A DNA stretch of 64,000 nucleotides from Paraburkholderia phytofirmans OLGA172 (GTDB lineage Bacteria; Pseudomonadota; Gammaproteobacteria; Burkholderiales; Burkholderiaceae). The notes below the pieces were generated by a model. It did not search any database. It had not been told where the DNA came from and saw only the letters and a program-made list of their open reading frames with translations. Shown piece after piece: positions 47,410 to 56,094 of the stretch. Every line of letters starts with the position of its first letter. Within the stretch, counting starts at the first letter, position 1. Location: positions 3,534,001-3,598,000 of the forward strand of contig NZ_CP014578.1 in assembly GCF_001634365.1 (NCBI RefSeq). The letters run 5' to 3'. Both the position numbers and the translations under genes were made by a program.

Positions 47410-48327
47410 TTAGGTCGTCAACTCGGCGCCAGACTCGACTGTGGCCACCGGAGCGGGTACAGCCACGCTCTTGCGCGGCGCTTTTTTCACCGGCACCTTC
47501 GTACTCACGGCCTTCTTGGCAACTGCTTTCTTTGCTGTCGGGGCTTTCTTCGCAATAGCCTTCGTGACCTCCGGTTTCGCATCGGCCGCCGTGTTGTCAC
47601 CATCAATCAAAAAGCTCGTCCGGTCTTTCGCCGAGGCCAACCATGCCGGAGCTGGACCGCGTCCGCTCCAGGTAGCGCCAGACTTCGGGTCGCGATATTT
47701 GGCCGCCTGCGGACCCTTCGGCTGTCCTTTTCCAGCGACGACACCGACCGTCTTCGAGGCTTTCTTGCCGACAGCCTTCGCCTTGCTCACAACACCTGCA
47801 CTCGCCACGACCGCAGCTTCTGCACCACCTGCAATCAAAAATTTGCTTCGGTCTTTGGCGCCAGCCAACCATGCCGGAGCGCGTCCACGACCACTCCACG
47901 TCGCGCCTGATTTGGGGTCCTGATACATCGCCGGCTGCGGACCGCGAACATAAGCTCCCGCCGACTTCGCCTCCTTGGCAGGCGGCGGCTTCACTGCGGC
48001 CGCACCCGCATCGACCAGGTATTTGTCGCGGTTCTTAGCAGCCGCAATCCACTGTGGCGCGCGCCCGTGCCCGGACCACGTTGCGCCGCTTTTCGGGTCC
48101 CGGTATTTGGCAACAGACGTAGCGGGCTTCGCGGCGGTCTTTGCCGCCGCGTGTTTCGCGCGCTGCTTGCCGCCAGCGTGCGCGTCAATGTCAGCGGTGG
48201 TTATGCCGTGTTTTGCCATCAACTCGCGAATCTTTTCGATGACGCCCGACGATTGCTTTACAACGAGCGCTTCTGCTTGCGCCTGCAGTTTTGCGATTTG
48301 TGCCTGTACCTTTTCAAGAGTAGTCAT
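47410..48327 (-). CDS. H-NS-family protein with three DNA-binding motifs
   Basis: A 305-residue H-NS/BpH3-like nucleoid protein. Residues 1-50 form the oligomerisation coiled coil (MTTLEKVQAQIAKLQAQAEA). Then, instead of one, there are three copies of the H-NS C-terminal DNA-binding motif, YRDPKSGATWSGxGRAP, at about 75-105, 135-165 and 211-241. The third copy has Pro in place of the Arg in the minor-groove loop (GRGPAP rather than GRGRAP). The C-terminal 60 residues are Lys/Ala/Pro-rich like histone H1. It would silence AT-rich DNA, so it may control the island it lies in. A typical family member has about 100 residues. Confidence 0.9.
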   Translation of the reverse strand: MTTLEKVQAQIAKLQAQAEALVVKQSSGVIEKIRELMAKHGITTADIDAHAGGKQRAKHAAAKTAAKPATSVAKYRDPKSGATWSGHGRAPQWIAAAKNRDKYLVDAGAAAVKPPPAKEAKSAGAYVRGPQPAMYQDPKSGATWSGRGRAPAWLAGAKDRSKFLIAGGAEAAVVASAGVVSKAKAVGKKASKTVGVVAGKGQPKGPQAAKYRDPKSGATWSGRGPAPAWLASAKDRTSFLIDGDNTAADAKPEVTKAIAKKAPTAKKAVAKKAVSTKVPVKKAPRKSVAVPAPVATVESGAELTT

Positions 48328-48571
48328 TTTTCCCCCTAGTTGATATTGGCCGCACTATGACACATAAGGCCAATTGGGTGCCATATCTGCGTCGTGGGTT
48401 TGCCAAACTTCGTGAGTCGGCAGTGGGTACACAAGCCCGTGCGGCCAACGAACACATTAAAGTTTAAGAGCGAGTAACCGTTAGAACTATGCAGCAGTGA
48501 CTACCTAACGAACGCCGACTGCGGCTGATACGGTCGTGCGCTGCTCCATCGAAAACGGATATCTACCATTC

Positions 48572-49372
48572 ATGAGCACACAACCAAGCAAAAAAACACT
48601 CACATCTGTCTCGCAGCAGAGTTCGAAAACCGAGGAGGTCACGTCGCGCCCTTCGCTTCCTGCGATACCGCTTGCAGCGGTTGTTATCAGCGGCTTTGCT
48701 CTCACTGGCGCAATCTTTCTATGGCTACTGCGCAACGCGGGGCACGCGTATCGACTTGGCTATTTGCTCGGCTTTGGTTTCCAGCCTGATGCTTTACCGT
48801 GGAGCGCCGACGACCTCATTTACCTAGGCTACTACGCGCAAGAGGACTATCTTGTACCCCTGCTTGGGTTGTTCGTCGTCTTCGCCGTGTTGCTTGCAGT
48901 GGTCTTCGTTGCAAGCAACCTTGTAAAGGGTCGCGCGGCGCGGAAGCAGGCGGCAAAACCTGCGAAGGTCAACGAGGCCGAATCGATAAACCTCGTCACG
49001 ACCGAAGTGATGTTCTTCTGGGTGGCAGCAATTGTGATTTTTGTTTTGCTTATGTGCAGTGTTGCGCCGCTTGGTCTCCTGGGACCTGTCCGCAACCGAG
49101 GTGAAAACGATGCCGTAAAAGCAATGGCCGCGATTCGGCAATGGGACCTCGGTGAAATGACGGCACACCAGATGAAGTTCGTGGAAATCGTTCGTGACAA
49201 GGCGGGACTTGTGTCAGGAGTGCCCATTTCCTGCACCGAAAAGTTATGCGCAATTTATTCACCGGTTGGACCCATTCATGCACATACGGTCCCACTCACC
49301 GATATCATTTCGTGGTCGACCATAGAACTGGAGAACGTGCCTCTGAATGAGAGAGGCGTGCAAGCTCACTGA
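48572..49372 (+). CDS. Three-helix membrane protein of unknown function
   Basis: A 266-residue protein starting MSTQPSKKTLTSV (the in-frame start at 48536 is less likely). Predicted membrane helices lie at about 31-53, 93-117 and 145-168, separated by a loop with aromatic residues and a basic cytoplasmic segment (KGRAARKQAAKPAK). The C-terminal 95 residues are soluble with two Cys (SCTEKLC) and could be periplasmic. No family was recognised. It is the last gene before the catabolic locus. It is not clear whether it belongs to the island. Confidence 0.6.
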   Translation: MSTQPSKKTLTSVSQQSSKTEEVTSRPSLPAIPLAAVVISGFALTGAIFLWLLRNAGHAYRLGYLLGFGFQPDALPWSADDLIYLGYYAQEDYLVPLLGLFVVFAVLLAVVFVASNLVKGRAARKQAAKPAKVNEAESINLVTTEVMFFWVAAIVIFVLLMCSVAPLGLLGPVRNRGENDAVKAMAAIRQWDLGEMTAHQMKFVEIVRDKAGLVSGVPISCTEKLCAIYSPVGPIHAHTVPLTDIISWSTIELENVPLNERGVQAH

Positions 49373-49477
49373 GGGATGAACGCCTCAGCAAACGGATTGG
49401 ACATTCCCCCGCTCCGATTGACGCAGCGGGGTAGTCGGCCTGAGACGACGGCCGATGCCCGGTCTGCCGAACGGACG

Positions 49478-50404
49478 TCACATGGCCGTGCACGCTGCTG
49501 CGAGGTCTTCGAGCGCGGTACCGACTGCTTTGAACAATGTGATTTCATCGTTGGCTTTCCGCCCGGGATGCTCTTTCCGGCATAGCTGCTCCAGGCGGGC
49601 GCATACCGCCTCCTTCTGAAATACCCCTGCCTTGATAGGTTCAAGGAGGTCACCTGCCTTCGCGAGCGCCTCATCCGTGTCGATGAAAACCGACGTGCCG
49701 ACGTAGCAGTCGTTATCGCTTTCGCGCATGGTCGGTGTAAAGCCTCCGATAAGGTCCAGGTGGGTTCCTGGGCGAAGCCACTTGCCGTGAACCAATGGGC
49801 GCGTAGAAAGCGTCGCACACGACACGACATCGGCTTGCGCGACGGAAGACTCGAGGTCCGTCGTGACAGTGGCGACCATGCCAACATGATTCAGATTTTC
49901 CACGAGCGTCGCGGCGCTATTGCTGTCTATATCCCACACCATCACTTTCTGTATTCGGCGCACCGCCGTGTACGCTTCGGGAATCAACGAGGCAACGCGG
50001 CCACTTCCGAGCAGCAGAAGCGTCGACGCGTCCACTCGGCTCAGGTAGCGCGCGGCGAGTGCCGACGCTGCTGCCGTGCGTCGCGACGTGATGGTGTCAC
50101 CGTCCAGCATGGCAATCGGCGCGCCGGTTTCGGCGTCGAACAGAATGTACGTGGAATGCAGGCCGGGCAGACCTCGAGAGCGATTGTTCGGATAGATGGA
50201 GACGGTTTTCACCCCCAACTTTCTGCTTTTCTGCCACGCGGGCATCAAGAGGAGCGTTCCATCCGACTCGCCGGAAGCGGATTCGATTTTGTATGATTGC
50301 CGCAGCGGCACCTCACACCCCTCAACAAACATCTGCTCAAGCGCGGCAATCAGTTTCGGAGCCGGCAGGCGGGCGGCGGTTTCGCGTTGGTCAACAATCT
50401 GCAT
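49478..50404 (-). CDS. Ornithine cyclodeaminase/mu-crystallin family enzyme
   Basis: A 308-residue NAD(P)-dependent enzyme with the family motifs KTVSIYPNNRSRGLPGLHST, DGDTITSRRTAAASALAARY and the Rossmann segment LLLGSGRVASLIPEAY, plus DEITLFKAVGTALEDLAA at the end. The family includes ornithine cyclodeaminase (ornithine to proline and ammonia) and delta1-pyrroline-2-carboxylate or delta1-piperideine-2-carboxylate reductases. Its position at the end of an uptake/oxidase locus fits either an arginine-type opine pathway or reduction of a cyclic imino acid made by the neighbouring oxidase. The sequence alone does not decide between them. Confidence 0.85.
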   Translation of the reverse strand: MQIVDQRETAARLPAPKLIAALEQMFVEGCEVPLRQSYKIESASGESDGTLLLMPAWQKSRKLGVKTVSIYPNNRSRGLPGLHSTYILFDAETGAPIAMLDGDTITSRRTAAASALAARYLSRVDASTLLLLGSGRVASLIPEAYTAVRRIQKVMVWDIDSNSAATLVENLNHVGMVATVTTDLESSVAQADVVSCATLSTRPLVHGKWLRPGTHLDLIGGFTPTMRESDNDCYVGTSVFIDTDEALAKAGDLLEPIKAGVFQKEAVCARLEQLCRKEHPGRKANDEITLFKAVGTALEDLAAACTAM

Positions 50405-50567
50405 ATATTTTCCTGTGGGATGAGTTTCAGACGCTTCAATTCCAGCGAGAAGGCGAGAACAAACGCATATCGATGCGCGGGGCGCTGACCAGCAAGCTAA
50501 CTCGAGATGAGTTTTTCGGCACCCTCAGCTGAGAGAGTCAGCGACGCCGACACTCCTATTTGGGTTC

Positions 50568-50606
50568 ATCGGGAGCGAGAGCTCAAACCTCTAGCACGCT
50601 CCCGAT
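50568..50606 (-). terminator. Hairpin after the porin gene
   Basis: A perfect 10-bp inverted repeat ATCGGGAGCG / CGCTCCCGAT with a 19-nt loop lies 8 bp after the porin stop on the minus strand. There is no T tract, so it may act as an mRNA 3' stabiliser as well as a terminator. Confidence 0.6.
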
Positions 50607-50614
50607 TAGCCTAG

Positions 50615-51760
50615 TTAAAACTTATGACGGATAGCGACTCGCGCGACCACCTGATTTTGAGTGGAGGAGACGTTATCGGCACCAGGCACAAAAGCAAAGT
50701 CGAGGACGGTACCCGTGCGGTCGCCACCTACGTGCTGGTAAGCGCCTTGTAGATAGACGTCAGTGCGTTTTGAGAGGTTGTAGTCGGCCATCAACCCAAC
50801 CATCTCATAGCTTGGGTTAAGCTTCCCAGCGGCACTGTTGAAGTCGGTGCGAGTGTATGTGTACATTGCACCCACATAGAACGCCGGCGTGAACTGGTAC
50901 TTGCCGTCAATCTCAAAGTTCTGGAATCGTAGGCTCGACAGCGTACCCGTGGGCAGAGTGATGTCTCCGACGTATCCGGAAGTGGTGGGGTTTGCGACGT
51001 ACGTGTTTGTGTACGAGACGCCGACGTTGGCCGACCCAAACGTATAGCTGGCTCCCGCGCCGAAAATTCGCAGCTTGCTTCCTACGAAATTCTCGTCGCC
51101 TCCGTTATTGATAGCGCCGCCTGCTGTCGCTGATGGATTATTGGCCTGCAGGTACGCCGCTGCGAGAAGCAAGCCACCGTTGGTGTACTGTGCGCCGACG
51201 CTGTACTGGCGATTGTTGGCGAAGTTAGTGTCGTTACTGAAGCTATACGTGCCGCCAAACTGCAGCCCCGCAATTTCCGGACTCGTGTATTTCACGGTGT
51301 TATTGACGCGAAACGAGTTGTCCGTGTTGTCGTTGTCATACGGGTGGGAAAACAGATAGCCCGCCCAGTTACCGTTTGCCGTAGTCTGCGCCAGATAGTC
51401 TACGACGGAGTCGTACTGTCGACCCAAGGTAACCGAGCCCCACTGGCTTGACGAGATACCAACGTACGCCTGACGGCCAAACATAAGGCCTCCCTGCCCG
51501 AGTTTTCCATTGTTGACGTTAAAGCCATTCTCCAACTGGAACACGGCTTTCAGGCCGCCGCCAAGGTCCTCAGCCCCTTTAAGGCCAAATCGGCTACCTT
51601 GGGCGTAGCCACTCTGGAGTTCATACACCTTGCCGCCTGCGACGTTATTGGTGTAATCAAAGCCTTCATCAATCAGCCCGTAAAGCGTCACGCTGTTTTG
51701 GGCGAAAGCGGGCGCCGTAAAAGTGGAAACCATAAGTCCCGCGAGAATTCTCTTTTTCAT
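50615..51760 (-). CDS. Trimeric outer-membrane porin, complete
   Basis: A 381-residue Burkholderia-type general porin with a signal peptide (MKKRILAGLMVSTFTAPAFA), the opening QNSVTLYGLIDEGFDYTNN, the FQLENGFN and GRQAYVGISSSQWGSVTLGR motifs and the terminal HKF. It is the complete counterpart of the fragment at the window start. It lies inside the catabolic locus between the transporter ATPase and the cyclodeaminase-type gene on the same strand, so it may give outer-membrane passage to the locus substrate. A 455-bp upstream gap suggests its own promoter. Confidence 0.95.
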   Translation of the reverse strand: MKKRILAGLMVSTFTAPAFAQNSVTLYGLIDEGFDYTNNVAGGKVYELQSGYAQGSRFGLKGAEDLGGGLKAVFQLENGFNVNNGKLGQGGLMFGRQAYVGISSSQWGSVTLGRQYDSVVDYLAQTTANGNWAGYLFSHPYDNDNTDNSFRVNNTVKYTSPEIAGLQFGGTYSFSNDTNFANNRQYSVGAQYTNGGLLLAAAYLQANNPSATAGGAINNGGDENFVGSKLRIFGAGASYTFGSANVGVSYTNTYVANPTTSGYVGDITLPTGTLSSLRFQNFEIDGKYQFTPAFYVGAMYTYTRTDFNSAAGKLNPSYEMVGLMADYNLSKRTDVYLQGAYQHVGGDRTGTVLDFAFVPGADNVSSTQNQVVARVAIRHKF

Positions 51761-52216
51761 AAGTTCTCCAAACAGTTTTATTTAAAATAACGACTTGCGA
51801 TTTTTTATTTATCTGCGTTGGTAAGGCGGGTAAGACTGGTCCACCAAGAAATCTTGCAGTCACGCTACGAACATCAGCCAGCAGAAAGTGCGTCCGAGGG
51901 CCGGCCGCAAAACGTACTTGGAGATTACGGCCGGCCTAGCGGCTAAGTTTGTCTGATTTTGCTAGTAGCTCGTACTTGCTATCGGCAATTCCAGAGCTCG
52001 TCCTCCACTGCACGCATTCGACACGTCCATTCTGCGAGGAGAGTCTCACGCGTTAGGGCGGGGAGCCATCCGTCTCGTTGGCAACGGTCAGCAAATCGAT
52101 GATTGCGTCCGCGTCGGATATCGAGGCGGTGGCACCCCGACGACTGCCGCCTGAATCTCGTCGGCCCCACCCAACGTGCGAGGTAATGCGGCCCATCACG
52201 CTGAAACGTGTGTGGT
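51761..52216. other. 456-bp region upstream of the porin
   Basis: The first 60 bp contain the porin ribosome-binding site (GGAGAAC region) and an AT-rich part (ATTTAAAATAACG, TTTTTTATTTAT) that probably carries the promoter. The remainder, 51850-52216, has no supported gene. A 63-codon minus frame at 51979-52170 has poor composition. Confidence 0.5.
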
Positions 52217-53011
52217 TCACTTGAGACTTCCAGACAGAAACTGCTTCAATCGGTCGCTACGCGGGGCGCTCAGTACTTCGTCTGGCGAGCCTTCTTCTTC
52301 AGTGCGCCCTTGGTGTAAGAACATCACACGGTTGGACACATTGCGCGCGAAACCCATCTCGTGCGTCACCACAATCATCGTTCGACCTTCTTCGGCAAGC
52401 TTCTGCATCACTTTCAGAACTTCGCCAACCAGCTCGGGGTCGAGCGCTGAGGTAGGTTCATCGAAAAGCATGACGTCGGGATTCATCGCGAGGGCGCGCG
52501 CTATTGCCACCCGCTGCTGTTGGCCACCCGATAAATGCGACGGATATTGCTTCTCAACGCGCGCGGGAAGACCAACTTTCTCGAGGAAAGTGCGCGCGCG
52601 CTCCTCCGCTTCGCGACGCGACAGTCCAAGGACTTGAATCGGTGCCTCGATAACGTTCTCGAGCACGTTCATGTGCGCCCACAGGTTGAAGTGCTGGAAC
52701 ACCATCGAGAGCTTGGTTCGCATGCGTTGCAGCTGCTTGTGGTCCGCGACATCGAGGTTCCCAACCTTGTCGGCCTTAGTCTTCACCTCTTCGCCGTCGA
52801 CAATGATTCGGCCTGCGTTCGGCCTTTCGAGGAAGTTTATGCAGCGCAAGAAGGTGCTTTTACCCGAACCGCTCGCGCCGATGATGCTGATGACGTCGCC
52901 TTTGGTGGCGTTGAGGGATACGCCTTTCAGCACTTCATTGTCACCGAAGCGTTTGTGGATGTCGTGAACCGCCAGCTTGCGAGCTTCGCTTTGAGTCGTA
53001 TGGGGCAACAT
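52217..53011 (-). CDS. Polar amino-acid/opine ABC transporter ATPase
   Basis: A 264-residue ATPase of the HisP/OccP/NocP group. It contains Walker [10 protein letters not shown], the Q-loop in [16 protein letters not shown], signature [15 protein letters not shown], Walker [16 protein letters not shown] and the H-loop VVTHEMGFA. All catalytic residues are intact. It powers import of a polar or basic amino acid or opine through the two permeases encoded upstream. A 296-bp gap without genes separates it from the permease at 53308, larger than usual for such an operon. Confidence 0.92.
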   Translation of the reverse strand: MLPHTTQSEARKLAVHDIHKRFGDNEVLKGVSLNATKGDVISIIGASGSGKSTFLRCINFLERPNAGRIIVDGEEVKTKADKVGNLDVADHKQLQRMRTKLSMVFQHFNLWAHMNVLENVIEAPIQVLGLSRREAEERARTFLEKVGLPARVEKQYPSHLSGGQQQRVAIARALAMNPDVMLFDEPTSALDPELVGEVLKVMQKLAEEGRTMIVVTHEMGFARNVSNRVMFLHQGRTEEEGSPDEVLSAPRSDRLKQFLSGSLK

Positions 53012-53307
53012 GGTGTTCCTTTGACGATACTTATAAATCTCCAGATGGTGTGGGCTCCATCCGGTGCAATATCATGACGTTCACTCAACACGAGCGTACT
53101 TGAACCCGTACCACTCTGCGCCCCTGGGGCGCGCGACTGGCGGGAACGGTAATGGCAGATACGGCGCAGAATTAGTGTCTGCCATCGAAGCGTCCGCAGT
53201 GCCGTGAGAAGGCAACGCCTACACGCGCGGACGCTGTGACCACTTGAGGACGGAGTCTAATTCAAGCGGTCAGGTTCAAACCCTCTGAAGTGGTCAAACG
53301 GCGCCTG

Positions 53308-54048
53308 CTAACCAATTGATGCACCCTTGATTCGACCTTTTGTTTCCTTAGAGTCGTCTGACCTGCGCCGCAAATGAGGAGTCAGCCGTCTCTCGAAGTA
53401 TTGCAGCACTCGCGTCACGATAAAATTTATGAACAGGTAAATGCCGCCAGCACAGACAAACACCGGTACAGCGTTGTAGGTCTCCGAAATAATCTTGTAA
53501 GCGATGCCTGTGACCTCCATCAGCGTGATAATGCTTGCTAACGAGGTCGACTTAACCATTAAGATAATCTCGTTACTGTAGGCAGGAAGAGCCTGTCGCA
53601 ATGCGACGGGAAAAATTATCCGTCGAAAGGTTTTAAATCCCGACATGCCACATGCCCACGCAGCTTCGACTTGCCCGTACGGAACAGACAAGATACCGCC
53701 GCGAATGATTTCAGCTCCGTAAGCCGCGGTGTTGAGGGCCAGTGCGAGCACTGCACACCAGAAGGGCTCTCGCAAGTAGACCCACAAGAAGCTGTGGCGA
53801 ACGGCCGAAAGTTGGCCTAGGCCGTAATAAATCAGGAATATCTGCACCAAAAGCGGTGTTCCACGAAACGTGAAGACATAGCCCCTTACTAGCGTCCTGA
53901 CTGGCCACGGCCCATAGAGCCGTAAGCAAGCCAGGATGACCGCCAAGACCGCGCCTACTGATATCGAAATAGCGGCAAGCTGCAGTGTCTTTGGAACGCC
54001 GGAGAGTAAGCTGAGAACAGTGTCAGCGATAAATTGAAAGTCCATCAT
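53308..54048 (-). CDS. ABC transporter permease (HisM/OccM/NocM type)
   Basis: A 246-residue inner-membrane permease with five or so membrane helices. The FTFRGTPLLVQIFLIYYGLG motif and the EAA coupling helix (EAAWACGMSGFKTFRRIIFP) are typical of the polar amino-acid family. Its start overlaps the stop of the other permease gene by 4 bp (ATGA), so the two are translationally coupled and probably form the heterodimeric channel. Confidence 0.92.
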   Translation of the reverse strand: MMDFQFIADTVLSLLSGVPKTLQLAAISISVGAVLAVILACLRLYGPWPVRTLVRGYVFTFRGTPLLVQIFLIYYGLGQLSAVRHSFLWVYLREPFWCAVLALALNTAAYGAEIIRGGILSVPYGQVEAAWACGMSGFKTFRRIIFPVALRQALPAYSNEIILMVKSTSLASIITLMEVTGIAYKIISETYNAVPVFVCAGGIYLFINFIVTRVLQYFERRLTPHLRRRSDDSKETKGRIKGASIG

Positions 54049-54782
54049 GCCCTCCGCACTCCGCGGAACGCGCGCGCCTCGACGCGTCTGAATCCCCAGC
54101 CTGTCACAGACGATATCGCGAGGAAGAGCAACGTCGCCGTCACGTAGAAATAGAAGGGTTGATGCGTTGAGCCGCTTCCGATGGCCGACTGACGCATCAA
54201 CTCTACCAACCCAATGACGGAGATGAGTGCCGACTCCTTAAGCACCAGCTGCCACACATTCTCCATTCCGGGTAACGCGTACCGCACGAGTTGCGGTACG
54301 ATAATTCGACGCAAGAGCAGCATCGTTTTCATGCCGTAAGCCCGGCCTGCTTCTAGCTGACCGGTTTGAATTGATAGAAACGCACCTCGGAGCACTTCCG
54401 ACTGGTACGCCCCCGATACACACCCAATGGCGAGAGCACCCGTCGCGAAGGTAGGAGCTGAAACAAACCCGCTGCTTCCAAACATCGCTGCAACGTGACT
54501 CAAAAGAGCGCTTCCGCCAAAATACAAGAGGTAGATAACTAAGAGGTCGGGAACACCACGTAAAACTGTGGCGTAGGCGTCGGCCAAGAGGCGAGCTGTC
54601 GCACTCCGCGATAGACGCGCCCAGCATACGAGGGAGCCAAAAACCATTCCGATGAGAAATCCGCTGGCGGCGACGGCAACACTCATCAGCGCCGCTCTGA
54701 GCATTAGCCCACCCCAGCCTTCCGGACCGAAGCCCATCACGCTAAAAAAGTCAGTTTCAGACACGACCGTCTCTCCATCCAA
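54045..54782 (-). CDS. ABC transporter permease (HisQ/OccQ/NocQ type)
   Basis: A 245-residue permease. It shows the family motifs YATVLRGVPDLLVIYLLYFG and the EAA loop EAGRAYGMKTMLLLRRIIVP, then QLVLKESALISVIGLVELMR. It pairs with the coupled permease that follows. The order binding protein, oxidase genes, Q-permease, M-permease, ATPase resembles opine uptake/oxidation loci of Agrobacterium, although in those the transporter genes usually come together. Confidence 0.92.
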   Translation of the reverse strand: MDGETVVSETDFFSVMGFGPEGWGGLMLRAALMSVAVAASGFLIGMVFGSLVCWARLSRSATARLLADAYATVLRGVPDLLVIYLLYFGGSALLSHVAAMFGSSGFVSAPTFATGALAIGCVSGAYQSEVLRGAFLSIQTGQLEAGRAYGMKTMLLLRRIIVPQLVRYALPGMENVWQLVLKESALISVIGLVELMRQSAIGSGSTHQPFYFYVTATLLFLAISSVTGWGFRRVEARAFRGVRRA

Positions 54783-54907
54783 TCTCAGCAGTTGACGCAG
54801 CCATCTCTCTCTGAATCAATGCCTTGTTATGCATGCAACACGCCAGCGCCGAAAGACGCGGAGTGGGCGATGTGTTCATTCTCATGTCAATCATGCAACG
54901 TCTTACC

Positions 54908-56092
54908 CTAGTGCAAATTTCCAACCGCCGCGACGGCCTCGGGCGAAAATCGATTGGGACTAAACGCCGCTAACGAGAAGGCAGATTTTCCGTCGACAAT
55001 CAAATCGGCGAGCACAGAACCGACAATCGGAGCGAGCTGAAATCCATGTCCAGAGAAGCCGAACGCGTGCCAGATACCCGATGCTCCTTCGCTTGGCCCA
55101 AGTATTGGAATAGTGTCCGGGGCAAGCGCCTCAAGACCTCCCCAAGTCCGCACGACAGGTGCGTTGCGAAGATAAGGAAAGAAATCGAGCACTGTGCTCG
55201 CGCTTTCCACCATGCGGTCCGCGACGGTCTCGGATGTCTCGTTAACCATATCGACGATAGCTGGAACCCCGCCACCAATCACAACAGTCCCTGACTCGGT
55301 TTGCTTGAACGAGAGCGTCCGGTCAATTCCGACTACAACGGTATCGATAAATTTCGGCAGGCGCGCCGTCACCATCAACGTGTATCCAACGGTTTCGCAC
55401 GGAATCTCGTCACCCGCCATGCGTGCGAGTTGGGTAGCCCAAGCACCACCACAATTCACAACGACCTGGGCGCTTCGCGTGCCCGACGATGTCTCGACCA
55501 CCCAGCGATTACCCGATTGCTGCAGCCCCGTCACGCGGACGCCCTCCTCGAATACGGCCCCGAACTGTTCAGCTCGCAAGCGAAAAGCCTGCGTCGAACG
55601 TGCCGGATTCGCATGACCGTCGCGACGCGACATGATTCCGCCAACTGCCTGGTCCGATACGTTTGGCAAAAGCTTTCTAATCTGCTCCCGGTCTAACAAC
55701 TCTTCGAACTCGTAGCCACGGCTGCGCATTTCGCGAACGCGCTTTTCGCACCATGCCATTTCTCCAGAATCGCCAGCGACGCCTATCTGACCGACATCCC
55801 CAATGAAGTGACAGGTGGACGCAAGCTCCGGCCCGAGAAGAGACTCAAGGTGAAACCATTTCTCCATCGCCGCCATGGACAGCGGGATTTCAGCAAAGTC
55901 GCGAAGGAGCTGGCGTACACCGCCGGCGTTGACTCCCGACGCGTGACGACCGACCGTGTTTTTCTCGATGACCAGTACCGAAAGGCCCCTCTTTGCGAGA
56001 TGCAGGGCAGTGCTACAGCCGTGGATACCACCGCCAACGACAATCGCGTCGTACGAAGCACCGGACTTATGATTCTGTATGCTGGATTTCAT
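54908..56092 (-). CDS. DadA/OoxB-like FAD-dependent oxidase subunit
   Basis: A 394-residue DAO-family flavoprotein with the FAD-binding motif AIVVGGGIHGCSTALHLAKR near the N-terminus and the C-terminal GFSGHGFQLAPIVGSVLADL block. The family includes D-amino-acid dehydrogenase, sarcosine oxidase beta, HcnC and opine oxidase subunit B. Two bases separate it from the HcnB/OoxA-like gene upstream, and a small [2Fe-2S] protein comes before that, so a three-subunit membrane-associated oxidase is expected. It would oxidise a C-N bond of the imported substrate. Confidence 0.88.
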   Translation of the reverse strand: MKSSIQNHKSGASYDAIVVGGGIHGCSTALHLAKRGLSVLVIEKNTVGRHASGVNAGGVRQLLRDFAEIPLSMAAMEKWFHLESLLGPELASTCHFIGDVGQIGVAGDSGEMAWCEKRVREMRSRGYEFEELLDREQIRKLLPNVSDQAVGGIMSRRDGHANPARSTQAFRLRAEQFGAVFEEGVRVTGLQQSGNRWVVETSSGTRSAQVVVNCGGAWATQLARMAGDEIPCETVGYTLMVTARLPKFIDTVVVGIDRTLSFKQTESGTVVIGGGVPAIVDMVNETSETVADRMVESASTVLDFFPYLRNAPVVRTWGGLEALAPDTIPILGPSEGASGIWHAFGFSGHGFQLAPIVGSVLADLIVDGKSAFSLAAFSPNRFSPEAVAAVGNLH

Positions 56093-56094
56093 GG

